37,736 nt of DNA from Betaproteobacteria bacterium. GTDB taxonomy: Bacteria; Pseudomonadota; Gammaproteobacteria; Burkholderiales; Casimicrobiaceae. Of this stretch, positions 30,820 to 37,215 are shown in pieces. The DNA lies in NCBI GenBank assembly GCA_013298765.1, contig JAAFJA010000022.1:1-37736 (forward strand). Direction: 5' to 3'. Numbering within the stretch: position 1 is the stretch's first letter; each line of letters opens with the position of its first letter. The translations under genes were made by a program, and so were the position numbers. The notes beneath the pieces were generated by a model. That model saw only the letters and a program-made list of their open reading frames with translations, was not told where the DNA came from and ran no database searches.

Positions 30820-31181
30820 GCTCCACATCAAGCGCCTACATTGTTGCCGCAGTCCTCGCGCTTGGCGGCGGTTGGTGGGCAAAATCTCACTATGACGAGA
30901 ACAAGCGCGAAGAGGGCAGGGCAGAGCTGCGCCCATCGCTCAACGCAGCTACAGATCAACTCACCGAAAACGCTCGCGCCTTTGGTGAAATCCAAGGCTA
31001 CATGACGGCACTGAAAGCCGACAGCAAAGCCCGCAAACAAGCCGTGGCAAGCGCGAAAGCTCAGAACGTAGAGCGACAACAGCAAGAGGCCGCGCGACTC
31101 GCTGACATTGATTCCGCACCGTCCGTGGGTAGCACGGCGTGCGAGAAAACATCCAACGCGATTGCAAAGGTGCTGCGATGA
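30816..31181 (+). CDS. Inner-membrane spanin (Rz-like), 121 aa
   Basis: Lysis protein that links inner membrane to the outer-membrane lipoprotein and fuses the two. One N-terminal transmembrane helix (AYIVAAVLALGGGWWA), then a long periplasmic coiled coil (NENAR to QQQEAARLADID). The C-terminal region SVGSTACEKTSNAIAKVLR is like the globular ends of Rz proteins. ATG 30816 overlaps the preceding gene, and the stop overlaps the o-spanin start. Confidence 0.8.
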   Translation: MSSTSSAYIVAAVLALGGGWWAKSHYDENKREEGRAELRPSLNAATDQLTENARAFGEIQGYMTALKADSKARKQAVASAKAQNVERQQQEAARLADIDSAPSVGSTACEKTSNAIAKVLR

Positions 31182-31429
31182 AAACCATTTTCCCGATGCT
31201 GGCAATATGGCTGCTCGTTGGCTGCGCAACCCCGCAAATCAAATACCGCACCATCGAAGTACCGATCATCGTCAAATGCGTTGACGAAATCCCGAAGAAG
31301 CCAGAGCGCTACACGCCGTGTCCAGAATCCACGAACGACGAACAGTGCATCAAGCGCGCTGGCCGCGACATTGAGCGGCTTGATTCCGCGCTCGATCAAT
31401 CAATCAACCTTTTGAAAGCATGCCAATGA
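31178..31429 (+). CDS. Outer-membrane spanin lipoprotein (Rz1-like), 83 aa
   Basis: Signal peptide KTIFPMLAIWLLVGCATPQ with lipobox LVGC (Cys16), then a polar chain with prolines (VDEIPKKPERYTPCPE). A lipoprotein in the +1 position after the Rz-like gene with a 4-nt overlap is the standard two-component spanin arrangement (separate rather than embedded genes). Cys residues in YTPCPE and EQC may form disulfides. Confidence 0.8.
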   Translation: MKTIFPMLAIWLLVGCATPQIKYRTIEVPIIVKCVDEIPKKPERYTPCPESTNDEQCIKRAGRDIERLDSALDQSINLLKACQ

Positions 31430-32217
31430 AAACGATCTTCATTGCCCTCGCCGTCGCGCTCTCGCTCGTCGGCTGCAAATCTACCGGAGAGCTTCGCGCC
31501 GAGCGCGCAGAGGCGAAACAGACGCAAGCCAACGCCGACGCGACTGCAAAAAAACAGCGCGAAGCATCCGAAGAATCGGCACTCAAAAAAGCGATGGAAA
31601 AGCCAGATTCACCCGGCGCGATTGCTCTAGTGATCGGCCACTACATGGCCAAGCAATCCGAAGCGTTTGCGAACGCAATCAAGGCGGCAGAGGTCGAGCC
31701 AGTCATTGAAGGCTGGGATGACAAACTATTGCGATTCGGGCTTGGCACGATCAACGCGCTTGCTCCCGTGGCCGGAAACGTCATCCTCGGTCTAGACGCC
31801 GGAAAAACAAACCGCCGATCATCCGATAACGCGCTTGCCGCGCAGGTGGCCGATTCGCGCGCCCGCGTAGATTCCTTGGCCGTCGTCGGCAACAACAGCG
31901 CAGCAATCGCTCGCGGCGGCTTTGAGGCGCTCCTAGGCGCATCGCAGCGGCCAACGTCAGTAATCAACGTCACCGGCGATCACAACGCCGTGGCGAGCCT
32001 ATCGAGTACGGCTACGGCCTCTAAAAATTGCACGACCGGAGGCACGGCTCCCGGCGGCAACGGCGGGACGTCAGGCGCATCGGGCAACGGAGGCAATGGT
32101 GCAACTGGCTCGGCAAGCGGCGGCAGCGCTATAGGTGGCAGCGGCGCACCGAGCGGCAACACCGCGCCTACAGGTAGCGGCGGGCAATCGGGGCCCACTG
32201 GGTCAAACGGCTGTTGA
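31426..32217 (+). CDS. Lipoprotein with Gly-rich C-terminus, 263 aa
   Basis: ATG 31426 overlaps the spanin stop; ATG 31420 (two codons earlier) is also possible. Signal peptide and lipobox LSLVGC (mature Cys18 or so). Then a charged helical region (GELRAERAEAKQTQANADAT), a mixed middle domain containing VINVTGDHNAV, and ~65 residues of Gly/Ser/Ala repeats ending in Cys (GGNGGTSGASGNGGNGATGS). Not a usual spanin. A surface-exposed lipoprotein could serve superinfection exclusion or lysis; neither is shown. Confidence 0.75.
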   Translation: MKTIFIALAVALSLVGCKSTGELRAERAEAKQTQANADATAKKQREASEESALKKAMEKPDSPGAIALVIGHYMAKQSEAFANAIKAAEVEPVIEGWDDKLLRFGLGTINALAPVAGNVILGLDAGKTNRRSSDNALAAQVADSRARVDSLAVVGNNSAAIARGGFEALLGASQRPTSVINVTGDHNAVASLSSTATASKNCTTGGTAPGGNGGTSGASGNGGNGATGSASGGSAIGGSGAPSGNTAPTGSGGQSGPTGSNGC

Positions 32218-32223
32218 ATAAAA

Positions 32224-32243
32224 AAGAGCCCGCGAGGGCTCTT
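32224..32243. terminator. Bidirectional terminator, GCGA tetraloop
   Basis: AAGAGCCC (32224-32231) / GGGCTCTT (32236-32243) around GCGA. On the - strand the hairpin is followed by a T-run (A-run 32220-32225 on +), so it terminates the leftward small-gene cassette. On + the T-tail is weak (TTAG). Confidence 0.7.
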
Positions 32244-32344
32244 AGTGCGAGGAACGCCGATCCGATGATGTGCCTCCTCACTTGGGCACATTCGAGCCCT
32301 GCCTTGGTCCGCAAAGCGGGGCTCGCTGGGGGCGTCTGACAGTA

Positions 32345-32581
32345 TTACGCGGATGTTTTTTCTGCCAGCGCGTCGATTATAAGCGTTTTTGCACATCCGC
32401 GAATTGCCTCAGCAATACCTGCGCTTGCGTTTGCCCGCCCGGTGACAGCAAACCCGATGATCGCAGCTGCGTCCCATAGCTCATCGCTGATCGAGATGTT
32501 GCGGCGGCGCTGCAAGGGCTCACGATTGCGCGAGCCGAGCGGGCGACCGCGCCCGCGTTTTAAGGATTGATCGTGCGCCAT
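32345..32581 (-). CDS. RHH-like DNA-binding protein, 78 aa
   Basis: Basic N-terminus with RGRPLGSRN, an AT-hook-like core (RGRP), then RRNISISDELWDAAAIIGFA and NASAGIAEAIRGCAKT, which fits a ribbon-helix-helix: β strand, helix, turn, helix. It is last in a four-gene leftward cassette whose promoter is flanked by inverted repeats, so autoregulation is likely. It overlaps the previous gene by 22 nt. Alternatives: antitoxin or anti-CRISPR-associated-type repressor. Confidence 0.7.
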   Translation of the reverse strand: MAHDQSLKRGRGRPLGSRNREPLQRRRNISISDELWDAAAIIGFAVTGRANASAGIAEAIRGCAKTLIIDALAEKTSA

Positions 32582-32841
32582 GATTCGGGTACGTGCTCCA
32601 TTACTTCGGGCGGCGCCATAAGATCGCCGCCATCAGGGTTAGCCGACAGCGCGGCATATTGCGCCATGGCGCTTGCTGCGGCGGTCGCAGCATCGTAGGG
32701 TGTGATGCCGCATTGACGGCCTTGATAGCCTCCGCCGCGTGAACCAGCTACGTCGATGATGTAGCCTGCGCCGCGCTTGCGGATTGTGATTAATGTGCGT
32801 GTCACAGCGCTCCGATCCTGCTGTCGTTCAAAACGCGGCAC
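32560..32841 (-). CDS. Hypothetical cassette protein, 93 aa
   Basis: Starts MPRFERQQDRSAVTRTLITI with basic residues, then GAGYIIDVAGSRGGGYQGRQ and an Ala-rich helix (AATAAASAMAQYAALSANP). No known motif. Overlaps its upstream neighbour by 40 nt and the RHH gene by 22 nt, suggesting one transcript. Confidence 0.6.
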   Translation of the reverse strand: MPRFERQQDRSAVTRTLITIRKRGAGYIIDVAGSRGGGYQGRQCGITPYDAATAAASAMAQYAALSANPDGGDLMAPPEVMEHVPESWRTINP

Positions 32842-32996
32842 GTTGCAATGGCGCCAGATATGCGCAGCATCCGTGCATTCTTTGGCGTTGGCACGCGCAC
32901 CATTTTTGCTGTTGCAGCCGAAAAAACTTCAGCGGACACGCCCGTGCTTCGGATTGCAATTGTGCGGTTATCGTTGGTTATGTAGTATTTGTGCAT
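32802..32996 (-). CDS. Hypothetical cassette protein, 64 aa
   Basis: ATG at 32996 with GGAG upstream (AATTGGAGATAAAAA-ATG). Sequence HKYYITNDNRTIAIRSTGVS and VRVPTPKNARMLRISGAIAT suggests a small β-rich domain, rich in basic residues. Unknown function, second gene of the leftward cassette. Confidence 0.6.
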   Translation of the reverse strand: MHKYYITNDNRTIAIRSTGVSAEVFSAATAKMVRVPTPKNARMLRISGAIATCRVLNDSRIGAL

Positions 32997-33048
32997 TTTT
33001 TATCTCCAATTTTCCCGCGCTCTAAGCCCGGCGCGGGTCGGGCGTTAA

Positions 33049-33315
33049 TTAATCGGCGGTGGTAAAAATTACGCCCATCCCGTCGATAAGATCGACGCCG
33101 TACTTGATGCCGTAGTCAGCAGTGTGGGTGTAGATACTGGCGCGAGCCCAGCGGTCGCCGCCGCATCGCTCTTTAGTCAAGCGCATCTTGATCGCACGCT
33201 CGGTGCGCTTGCCTGTGTAGAGCTCGACAGTGCCGGGGCCAGTACCCTCGCCGCTGACGATGTGGATTGGGTGGTCGTTTGCGTCAAGTGTCAAGTATTT
33301 TTGGATTGCGTTCAT
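33049..33315 (-). CDS. Hypothetical first gene of the small cassette, 88 aa
   Basis: The start at 33315 has AGGAG 7 nt upstream and lies ~50 nt below the strong promoter; a longer frame would start in the promoter region. β-rich: QKYLTLDANDHPIHIVSGEG, then TVELYTGKRTERAIKMRL and GIKYGVDLIDGMGVIF. No family recognised. As first gene behind a near-consensus promoter it should be well expressed. Confidence 0.65.
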   Translation of the reverse strand: MNAIQKYLTLDANDHPIHIVSGEGTGPGTVELYTGKRTERAIKMRLTKERCGGDRWARASIYTHTADYGIKYGVDLIDGMGVIFTTAD

Positions 33316-33359
33316 TTCATTTCTCCTGCCCGGTTCCGCCGGTGGTCGGTCGCTCTTGA

Positions 33360-33408
33360 TTGAGTCGATGATTAAATTATACACAATAAATAATAGCCGT
33401 CAACTCAA
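33360..33408 (-). promoter_or_regulatory. Inverted repeats bracketing the cassette promoter (operator candidate)
   Basis: TTGAGTCGA (33360-33368) and TCAACTCAA (33400-33408) are inverted copies matching at 8 of 9 positions, 40 bp apart from start to start. One lies near the transcription start, the other overlaps the -35. A second short inverted pair (ATTAT/ATAAT) sits at the -10. Confidence 0.5.
33376..33403 (-). promoter_or_regulatory. σ70 promoter of the leftward small-gene cassette
   Basis: On the - strand: TTGACG (-35, 33403-33398), 16-nt spacer, TATAAT (-10, 33381-33376), in an AT-rich stretch. It points to the gene starting at 33315. This is the closest match to consensus I find in the window. 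Confidence 0.85.
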
Positions 33409-33462
33409 ATTCACAAAATCAGTTCCATTTTTTGAGAAATTGCACAATTAAGCCCTGTTGAG

Positions 33463-33480
33463 GCGACCGGGAACCCCCGG
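33463..33480. terminator. GACCGGG/CCCGGTC hairpin between - strand operons
   Basis: A perfect 7-bp stem, GACCGGG and CCCGGTC around four nt, within 33460-33482 and about 70 nt beyond the leftward gene ending at 33546. No T-run on either strand, so a terminator role is uncertain. A weaker AAACA/TGTTT pair lies near 33510-33530. Confidence 0.4.
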
Positions 33481-33545
33481 TCTAGTCTTGCGACACGATG
33501 TGCGGTCGTTAAACAAAATCGTGTTTGCTTGATTGGCTGAATTGG

Positions 33546-33935
33546 CTACAGTCCTTGTTTTTCGGGGGCTTCAGGCCAGCTCCATTGAGTTAAATCGTCA
33601 AGGACGCCAAGCGTTGCGACTGTAGCTACCCACCTGTGACGCAATAGCTCCACGATTTGATCCCCAACGTGCAGCGGCCTGCCGTCTTTCACGGCAAGCG
33701 GGGCGAGGCAGAGCATGCCTTCCGCAAACTCATTTGGCTCAAATTCGCAAACCCATGCGTTTAGGTAGCGGCTCCACTGATCCCACGCCAATCCATCGGC
33801 AGAGGTTTCGCGGAACAGCCTTACGCCGCCGCCATCATGCGTTGCCAGCGGATGCCCCTCTAACGCCATATCAAGATCAAACGGCCTCAAGTGCGCTACA
33901 TCGTAGACTTGGCCGGGTTCAAATTTGATTGCCAT
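33546..33935 (-). CDS. Hypothetical protein, 129 aa, last gene of MTase operon
   Basis: ATG 33935 is preferred (GGAG 7 nt upstream); the GTG at 33941 overlaps the previous stop (GTGA) and would add two residues. Sequence FEPGQVYDVAHLRPFDLDMA and later LHVGDQIVELLRHRWVATVA with several Trp. Soluble, acidic, no motif. Unknown function. Confidence 0.6.
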   Translation of the reverse strand: MAIKFEPGQVYDVAHLRPFDLDMALEGHPLATHDGGGVRLFRETSADGLAWDQWSRYLNAWVCEFEPNEFAEGMLCLAPLAVKDGRPLHVGDQIVELLRHRWVATVATLGVLDDLTQWSWPEAPEKQGL

Positions 33936-33937
33936 TT

Positions 33938-34249
33938 TCACTCTCCCTTAACTTTACCGGTGTAATCCGGCACGTCCGCACGCAAAAGATCCACAGACAG
34001 ATTGAGTACGAATTCGTCCGGGCAGTAGCCAGCCGAAATCGGCAACCAGTCAACATTGCTGCATTCGGCAACAATCACGTTGTCGATTTTTCGACGAATC
34101 AATTGTCGGCCGAGCTTTGTGCAGTCCATCTCCGCGCAGAAGTCCTCCGCCAACAATTCGTCTACAGCCTCCTCCATCTCGATTCCATATCGTTCACCGA
34201 AGGTGCCCCCAACCCGCACCAGCACTTGCTTCATTTTCGCTTCAACCAT
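33938..34249 (-). CDS. Hypothetical protein, 103 aa
   Basis: ATG at 34249 has AGGGAG 5 nt upstream. Begins VEAKMKQVLVRVGGTFGERY; helical middle (EEAVDELLAEDFCAEMDCTK), C-terminal β-type segments. No recognised family. Overlaps the previous gene by 8 nt. Confidence 0.6.
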   Translation of the reverse strand: MVEAKMKQVLVRVGGTFGERYGIEMEEAVDELLAEDFCAEMDCTKLGRQLIRRKIDNVIVAECSNVDWLPISAGYCPDEFVLNLSVDLLRADVPDYTGKVKGE

Positions 34250-34724
34250 TTTGGCTCCCTTTCTTTAAGGCCGCTTCATCGCGGCGGTAATCGATGTCGA
34301 CCCGTCGCGACGCGTCACGCATTTCGATATGCGTCGAGACGCGCATCACAGCAATGTAGTACGCCACCGCATCACGCAGCGCCGTCAACTCTTCGCCGCT
34401 TGCGCCCCAGCGTCTTACGCGGTGCGCTCGCTCTATGATCGACGCGAGCGCATCGCGGCCTTTGCTTGCCGCCGGGAACGCCTCTGGCACGTCGCCAGAT
34501 TCGCAGCGTTTAGCGGTGAGGTTGACGGCGTCGCAAAGGATGTCTATCTGTGTGTCGTTCGCCGTGCCAGTGCGCAGCGATTCGAGCGCCGCGAATAGTT
34601 CGCGCTCTTTCAGGTCGCACGTCTGCGCGTCGATTACCTGAGTTTTGAGTAGCACGGCAAGACCGGCCACTTTGCATACTTCGCGCGGCTTGTAGGGCTT
34701 GTTGCGGCGTTTTGGGCGGCTCAT
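34242..34724 (-). CDS. Conserved-type phage protein, 160 aa
   Basis: N-terminus SRPKRRNKPYKPREVCKVAG is very basic; the rest is helical (LKERELFAALESLRTGTAND, then ALASIIERAHRVRRWGASGE and RDAVAYYIAVMRVSTHIEMR). This layout, a basic KKRN-PY-PR start followed by a helical body, recurs in uncharacterised phage proteins of betaproteobacteria. ATG overlaps the previous stop (ATGA). Confidence 0.65.
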   Translation of the reverse strand: MSRPKRRNKPYKPREVCKVAGLAVLLKTQVIDAQTCDLKERELFAALESLRTGTANDTQIDILCDAVNLTAKRCESGDVPEAFPAASKGRDALASIIERAHRVRRWGASGEELTALRDAVAYYIAVMRVSTHIEMRDASRRVDIDYRRDEAALKKGSQNG

Positions 34725-34903
34725 TTCGTATGTCCCGGCAGTTCGCCCAAATGCTCGAAGGATTCGACGCTGACAATGTGGCTGCCTGTCACCTTCATAA
34801 ACGCCGCTATGTTGATGCAGTCGCGCTGGTCAAAATACGTCGAATTCATTCCGTTCTCGAATTGCTTAAAAGCGCCGTTGCTGAATGTGATGCGGTGGAT
34901 CAT
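34721..34903 (-). CDS. Hypothetical protein, 60 aa
   Basis: ATG 34903 overlaps by 4 nt the stop of the longer overlapping frame (34900-35886), not that of the methyltransferase frame (34916). β-rich: IHRITFSNGAFKQFENGMNS and FMKVTGSHIVSVESFEHLGE. No family recognised. Confidence 0.55.
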   Translation of the reverse strand: MIHRITFSNGAFKQFENGMNSTYFDQRDCINIAAFMKVTGSHIVSVESFEHLGELPGHTK

Positions 34904-35886
34904 GCGCCAATCTCCTCAGTCTGCGGACAAGATTCGGAAAGCTTCGGCGGCGCACAATGGCACTTGTCCGTTCCCAATGGCTTTAAGTCTGTCCACCCGA
35001 GCGGCCACCCCATTAGCCACTCGACCCAGTTTGGATTGAGTTGGACAGGTGGCATTTGTGGGTTCGCTTGCCCACCAGTCGACCGCCATACGGTTCTCGG
35101 CAAATCTCCACCAGTCCAATTGAGTGTGGGACGACGAGCGTGCGCATCGCTTTTGACCGGAGTCGGCCAGCGCATCACTGCCGCTGACAATCCGTTGCGA
35201 GGATTCGTCTCGTCGAAGTTGCTGCCTTTTTTCGAGTCGTTCGATTTTTGCGTCGGCCACATTTGTACCAACCGCCCTAGCCCCGCCGATCCGTCCTTGC
35301 CGTTGCGGTTGACTTTTCGCGGCATCCCTGTGCCCGTCGTGTAATAGCTGTCCGACTTGCCGATGATCGCGCCGCTCGTTGCATCGCTCGACACGGGCGT
35401 CGGTACCGAGAATCCAAACACGCTCACGCTTGTGAGGTGCTCCAACGGCGGACGCTGAAAGACAACACCATTTCGCGTCATACCCCATTTCGGTAAGGTC
35501 ACCAAGGACTCTGGTAAGTCCTCTGCCCACAAGCATTGGTGAGTTTTCCACGAACGCGAATCGCGGTCGTACCTCACCGATGATTCGTGCCATGTGACGC
35601 CACATACCGGATCGCTCGCCGTCGACGCCCGCGCCTTTCCCGGCTGCGCTGATGTCTTGGCACGGAAACCCGCCAGATACCACGTCAACAATACCTCGCC
35701 ATGGTTTTCCGTCAAAGGTTTGAACGTCACTCCAAATCGGAAAAGGCGGGAGAAGACCGTCATTTTGTCGGGCGCACAATACGCTAGCGGGGTAGGGATC
35801 CCATTCGACGGCGCAAACGGTTTTCCAGCCGAGGAGTGAGCCGCCAAGAATTCCGCCGCCAGCGCCCGCGAAAAGAGCCAGCTCAT
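34900..35886 (-). CDS. 328-aa frame overlapping the methyltransferase gene
   Basis: ATG 35886 is 6 nt from AGGAG, better spaced than the methyltransferase ATG (35890). The stop overlaps the next gene's ATG by 4 nt, as elsewhere here. The protein has LTWYLAGFRAKTSAQPGKAR, WKTHQCLWAEDLPESLVTLP KWGMTRNGVVF, repeated WPTP/VPTP-DA units and LNPNWVEWLMGWPLGWTDLK, a set I recall from uncharacterised phage proteins annotated near or over methyltransferases. It may be a genuine overprinted gene or a conserved shadow of the methyltransferase frame. Confidence 0.55.
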   Translation of the reverse strand: MSWLFSRALAAEFLAAHSSAGKPFAPSNGIPTPLAYCAPDKMTVFSRLFRFGVTFKPLTENHGEVLLTWYLAGFRAKTSAQPGKARASTASDPVCGVTWHESSVRYDRDSRSWKTHQCLWAEDLPESLVTLPKWGMTRNGVVFQRPPLEHLTSVSVFGFSVPTPVSSDATSGAIIGKSDSYYTTGTGMPRKVNRNGKDGSAGLGRLVQMWPTQKSNDSKKGSNFDETNPRNGLSAAVMRWPTPVKSDAHARRPTLNWTGGDLPRTVWRSTGGQANPQMPPVQLNPNWVEWLMGWPLGWTDLKPLGTDKCHCAPPKLSESCPQTEEIGA

Positions 35887-35890
35887 TCAT
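34916..35890 (-). CDS. C5 cytosine DNA methyltransferase, 324 aa
   Basis: Would methylate cytosine C5 with SAM, probably protecting phage DNA from restriction. Motif I ALFAGAGGGILGG (residues 5-17), motif IV GGFPCQDIS with catalytic C77, motif VI ENS (115-117), then APHKRERVWIL, a variable region with VADA/LADS units (target recognition), and KAIGNGQVP near the end (motifs IX/X). ATG 35890 follows GAGGAG closely; upstream in-frame ATGs (35932, 35917) are less likely. Nearly the whole gene is also open in the +1-type frame of the same strand. No cognate restriction enzyme seen. Confidence 0.88.
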   Translation of the reverse strand: MNELALFAGAGGGILGGSLLGWKTVCAVEWDPYPASVLCARQNDGLLPPFPIWSDVQTFDGKPWRGIVDVVSGGFPCQDISAAGKGAGVDGERSGMWRHMARIIGEVRPRFAFVENSPMLVGRGLTRVLGDLTEMGYDAKWCCLSASAVGAPHKRERVWILGTDARVERCNERRDHRQVGQLLHDGHRDAAKSQPQRQGRIGGARAVGTNVADAKIERLEKRQQLRRDESSQRIVSGSDALADSGQKRCARSSSHTQLDWWRFAENRMAVDWWASEPTNATCPTQSKLGRVANGVAARVDRLKAIGNGQVPLCAAEAFRILSAD

Positions 35891-36016
35891 AGCTCCTCGC
35901 AAAAACCCCCGCACCATCGCAGCCAAAACCAACCAATCCCCGCCCGCTGAATTCGCAGAAATCAGCCGCTAACGGCGCTCGATCGCGGTTGCGGATTGGA
36001 TTGTGATTCCAGTTGT
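35891..36016 (-). other. Gap between integrase and methyltransferase
   Basis: 126 nt without a supported gene. It contains a short GCCG-TTA-CGGC-type hairpin but no T-run, and no promoter close to consensus. The methyltransferase operon may be read from the integrase promoter. Confidence 0.4.
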
Positions 36017-36973
36017 CTACAGCCGCGCTGCGATCTGCTCTGCCGTCTCTCGGTAGTAAGTGTTTAGCAAGATTTGCAGATTCTTGTGGCGCGAAATGCG
36101 CGCTAAGGTGAGCACGTCCATCCGTCGCGATAGCCACGTCAGTGCGGAGGCTCGCGCATCGTGAAACGTTAGCCCGTCGATCAACAGCTCGTCGAGCAAT
36201 TTCGAGAAAAGGGCGCTCGCTTCGTTTGACCATCCGCGAAGCTGCGCATCTGTCAAATTGTGTTGCGTCGGTAGTAGTCGTTCGATAACCCGCGCTGCCC
36301 GCCGCGTAACGGGCACTAGCTGGGCTTTGCCGGTTTTTGTGATTGGTAGCGTCAGCACACGAGCTCGAGCGTCGTAGCGAGCTGATAGCGCCTCTTGCAG
36401 CCGCAGCCCGGTATGCAGCGACAGGTGAAACGCTCGAATGACTTGCGCCGTTTTGCCCGAACGATCCGCCCGCAGCACACGCCGTATCAGCGGCCATGTC
36501 CACGTTGCCGAGCGCGGCGAATTCTTTTCCGGCAGTCGCACGCCGCGAAATGGGTTGTGATCGATCCAGCGCCACTCGTCCCGCGCCACTAAAAACAGAT
36601 TGCGCAAAAGGTTGGCTTCGCGCTGCACGGTCGAGCCCGTGACGGTGCGCATACGCTCGTTGCGCCATTGGCCGATTCGCGCCGTGTCGATGCTGCCGAG
36701 CTTCGTCGCCTCGCCAAACTGTGCCGCAAGCCGTGCAAACGTGTTGCGCTCCCACTGCTCCGAGCGCTTCATCGGCGTGATCGTTTCGAGGTAGAGCGCT
36801 ATCGCTGCGCCAAACGTTTGACCGCCCGACATTTTCAGCGCATCGATTTCCGCTTCGGTCTGCCGAGCCCAGCGCCACGCTTCGCGCTCTGTCGCAAAGA
36901 CTTTCGACGGGCGCATGCCGTGCCGCTCGATGGCGGCTCGCCATTTTTTGCCGTGCGGCTTTACCGACGCCAT
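36017..36973 (-). CDS. Tyrosine integrase, 318 aa
   Basis: Site-specific recombinase for integration and excision. ATG 36973 has GGGGG 4-5 nt upstream; a frame from 37030 is less likely. N-terminal arm-binding and SAM-like core-binding parts (FGAAIALYLETITPMKRSEQ onward), then catalytic residues: R191 (HTGLRLQEAL), K213-like (TKTG), H271 and R274 (FHDARASAL), H296 (RHKNLQ) and nucleophile Y306 (NTYYRETAEQI). It is adjacent to the tRNA-Leu gene, its likely attachment site. Confidence 0.93.
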   Translation of the reverse strand: MASVKPHGKKWRAAIERHGMRPSKVFATEREAWRWARQTEAEIDALKMSGGQTFGAAIALYLETITPMKRSEQWERNTFARLAAQFGEATKLGSIDTARIGQWRNERMRTVTGSTVQREANLLRNLFLVARDEWRWIDHNPFRGVRLPEKNSPRSATWTWPLIRRVLRADRSGKTAQVIRAFHLSLHTGLRLQEALSARYDARARVLTLPITKTGKAQLVPVTRRAARVIERLLPTQHNLTDAQLRGWSNEASALFSKLLDELLIDGLTFHDARASALTWLSRRMDVLTLARISRHKNLQILLNTYYRETAEQIAARL

Positions 36974-37022
36974 GATTCCCCCATTGCCCGCACGATGTGG
37001 GCGTTTGTGTGGGTGGCAATCG

Positions 37023-37068
37023 TAGCGCAAAGGTTTCGTAAGTGCTGCTACATAGCGCAGAGAGTTCG
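37023..37068. repeat. Direct repeats, integrase arm-site candidates
   Basis: TAGCGCAAAGGTTTCG (37023-37038) and TAGCGCAGAGAGTTCG (37053-37068) match at 13/16 positions and lie exactly 30 bp apart between int and the tRNA, where phage arm-type Int or Xis sites are expected. Confidence 0.6.
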
Positions 37069-37092
37069 CTAAATACCGCTAAATCTGTGCGG

Positions 37093-37140
37093 TGGTGCCC
37101 GAGACCGGAATCGAACCGGTACGCCCGTTATTCACGAAAG
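37093..37140. other. Probable attachment site (att core) in tRNA 3' half
   Basis: The prophage lies on the 3' side of the tRNA gene and int is 119 nt away, so the crossover core is expected in the tRNA 3' end. The matching core at the left end is outside the window, so the exact limits are unknown. Confidence 0.5.
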
Positions 37141-37186
37141 CGGCGGATTTTAAGTCCGATGTGTCTACCTATTTCACCACTCGGGC
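37093..37186 (-). tRNA. tRNA-Leu (anticodon UAA)
   Basis: Read on the - strand: acceptor GCCCGAG pairs with CTCGGGC followed by A and encoded CCA. D-arm TGGTGAAATAGGTAGACAC, anticodon loop CTTAAAA (anticodon TAA), long variable arm of class II, and T-arm CCGGTTCGATTCCGG. It resembles E. coli tRNA-Leu(UAA). The gene is intact despite phage integration. Confidence 0.93.
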
Positions 37187-37215
37187 AGTGAGAGTTTTAC
37201 GCACAACCCCACATT

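Noticed and set aside
31940-32217. GGC/GGT-rich repeats of the lipoprotein gene as a CRISPR-like or satellite array
   Set aside because: The irregular repeats are codons for Gly/Ser/Ala runs in one frame; no spacers or regular unit. No CRISPR array seen anywhere.
34712-35344. 210-codon frame on the + strand opposite the methyltransferase
   Set aside because: Antisense to two supported frames, no motif, no start signal; typical of GC-rich DNA.
35883-37019. 378-codon open frame on the - strand across the integrase gene
   Set aside because: It is a different frame of the integrase gene; low-complexity Arg/Ala/Ser-rich product, no motif, and no ribosome binding site. Integrase motifs are decisive.
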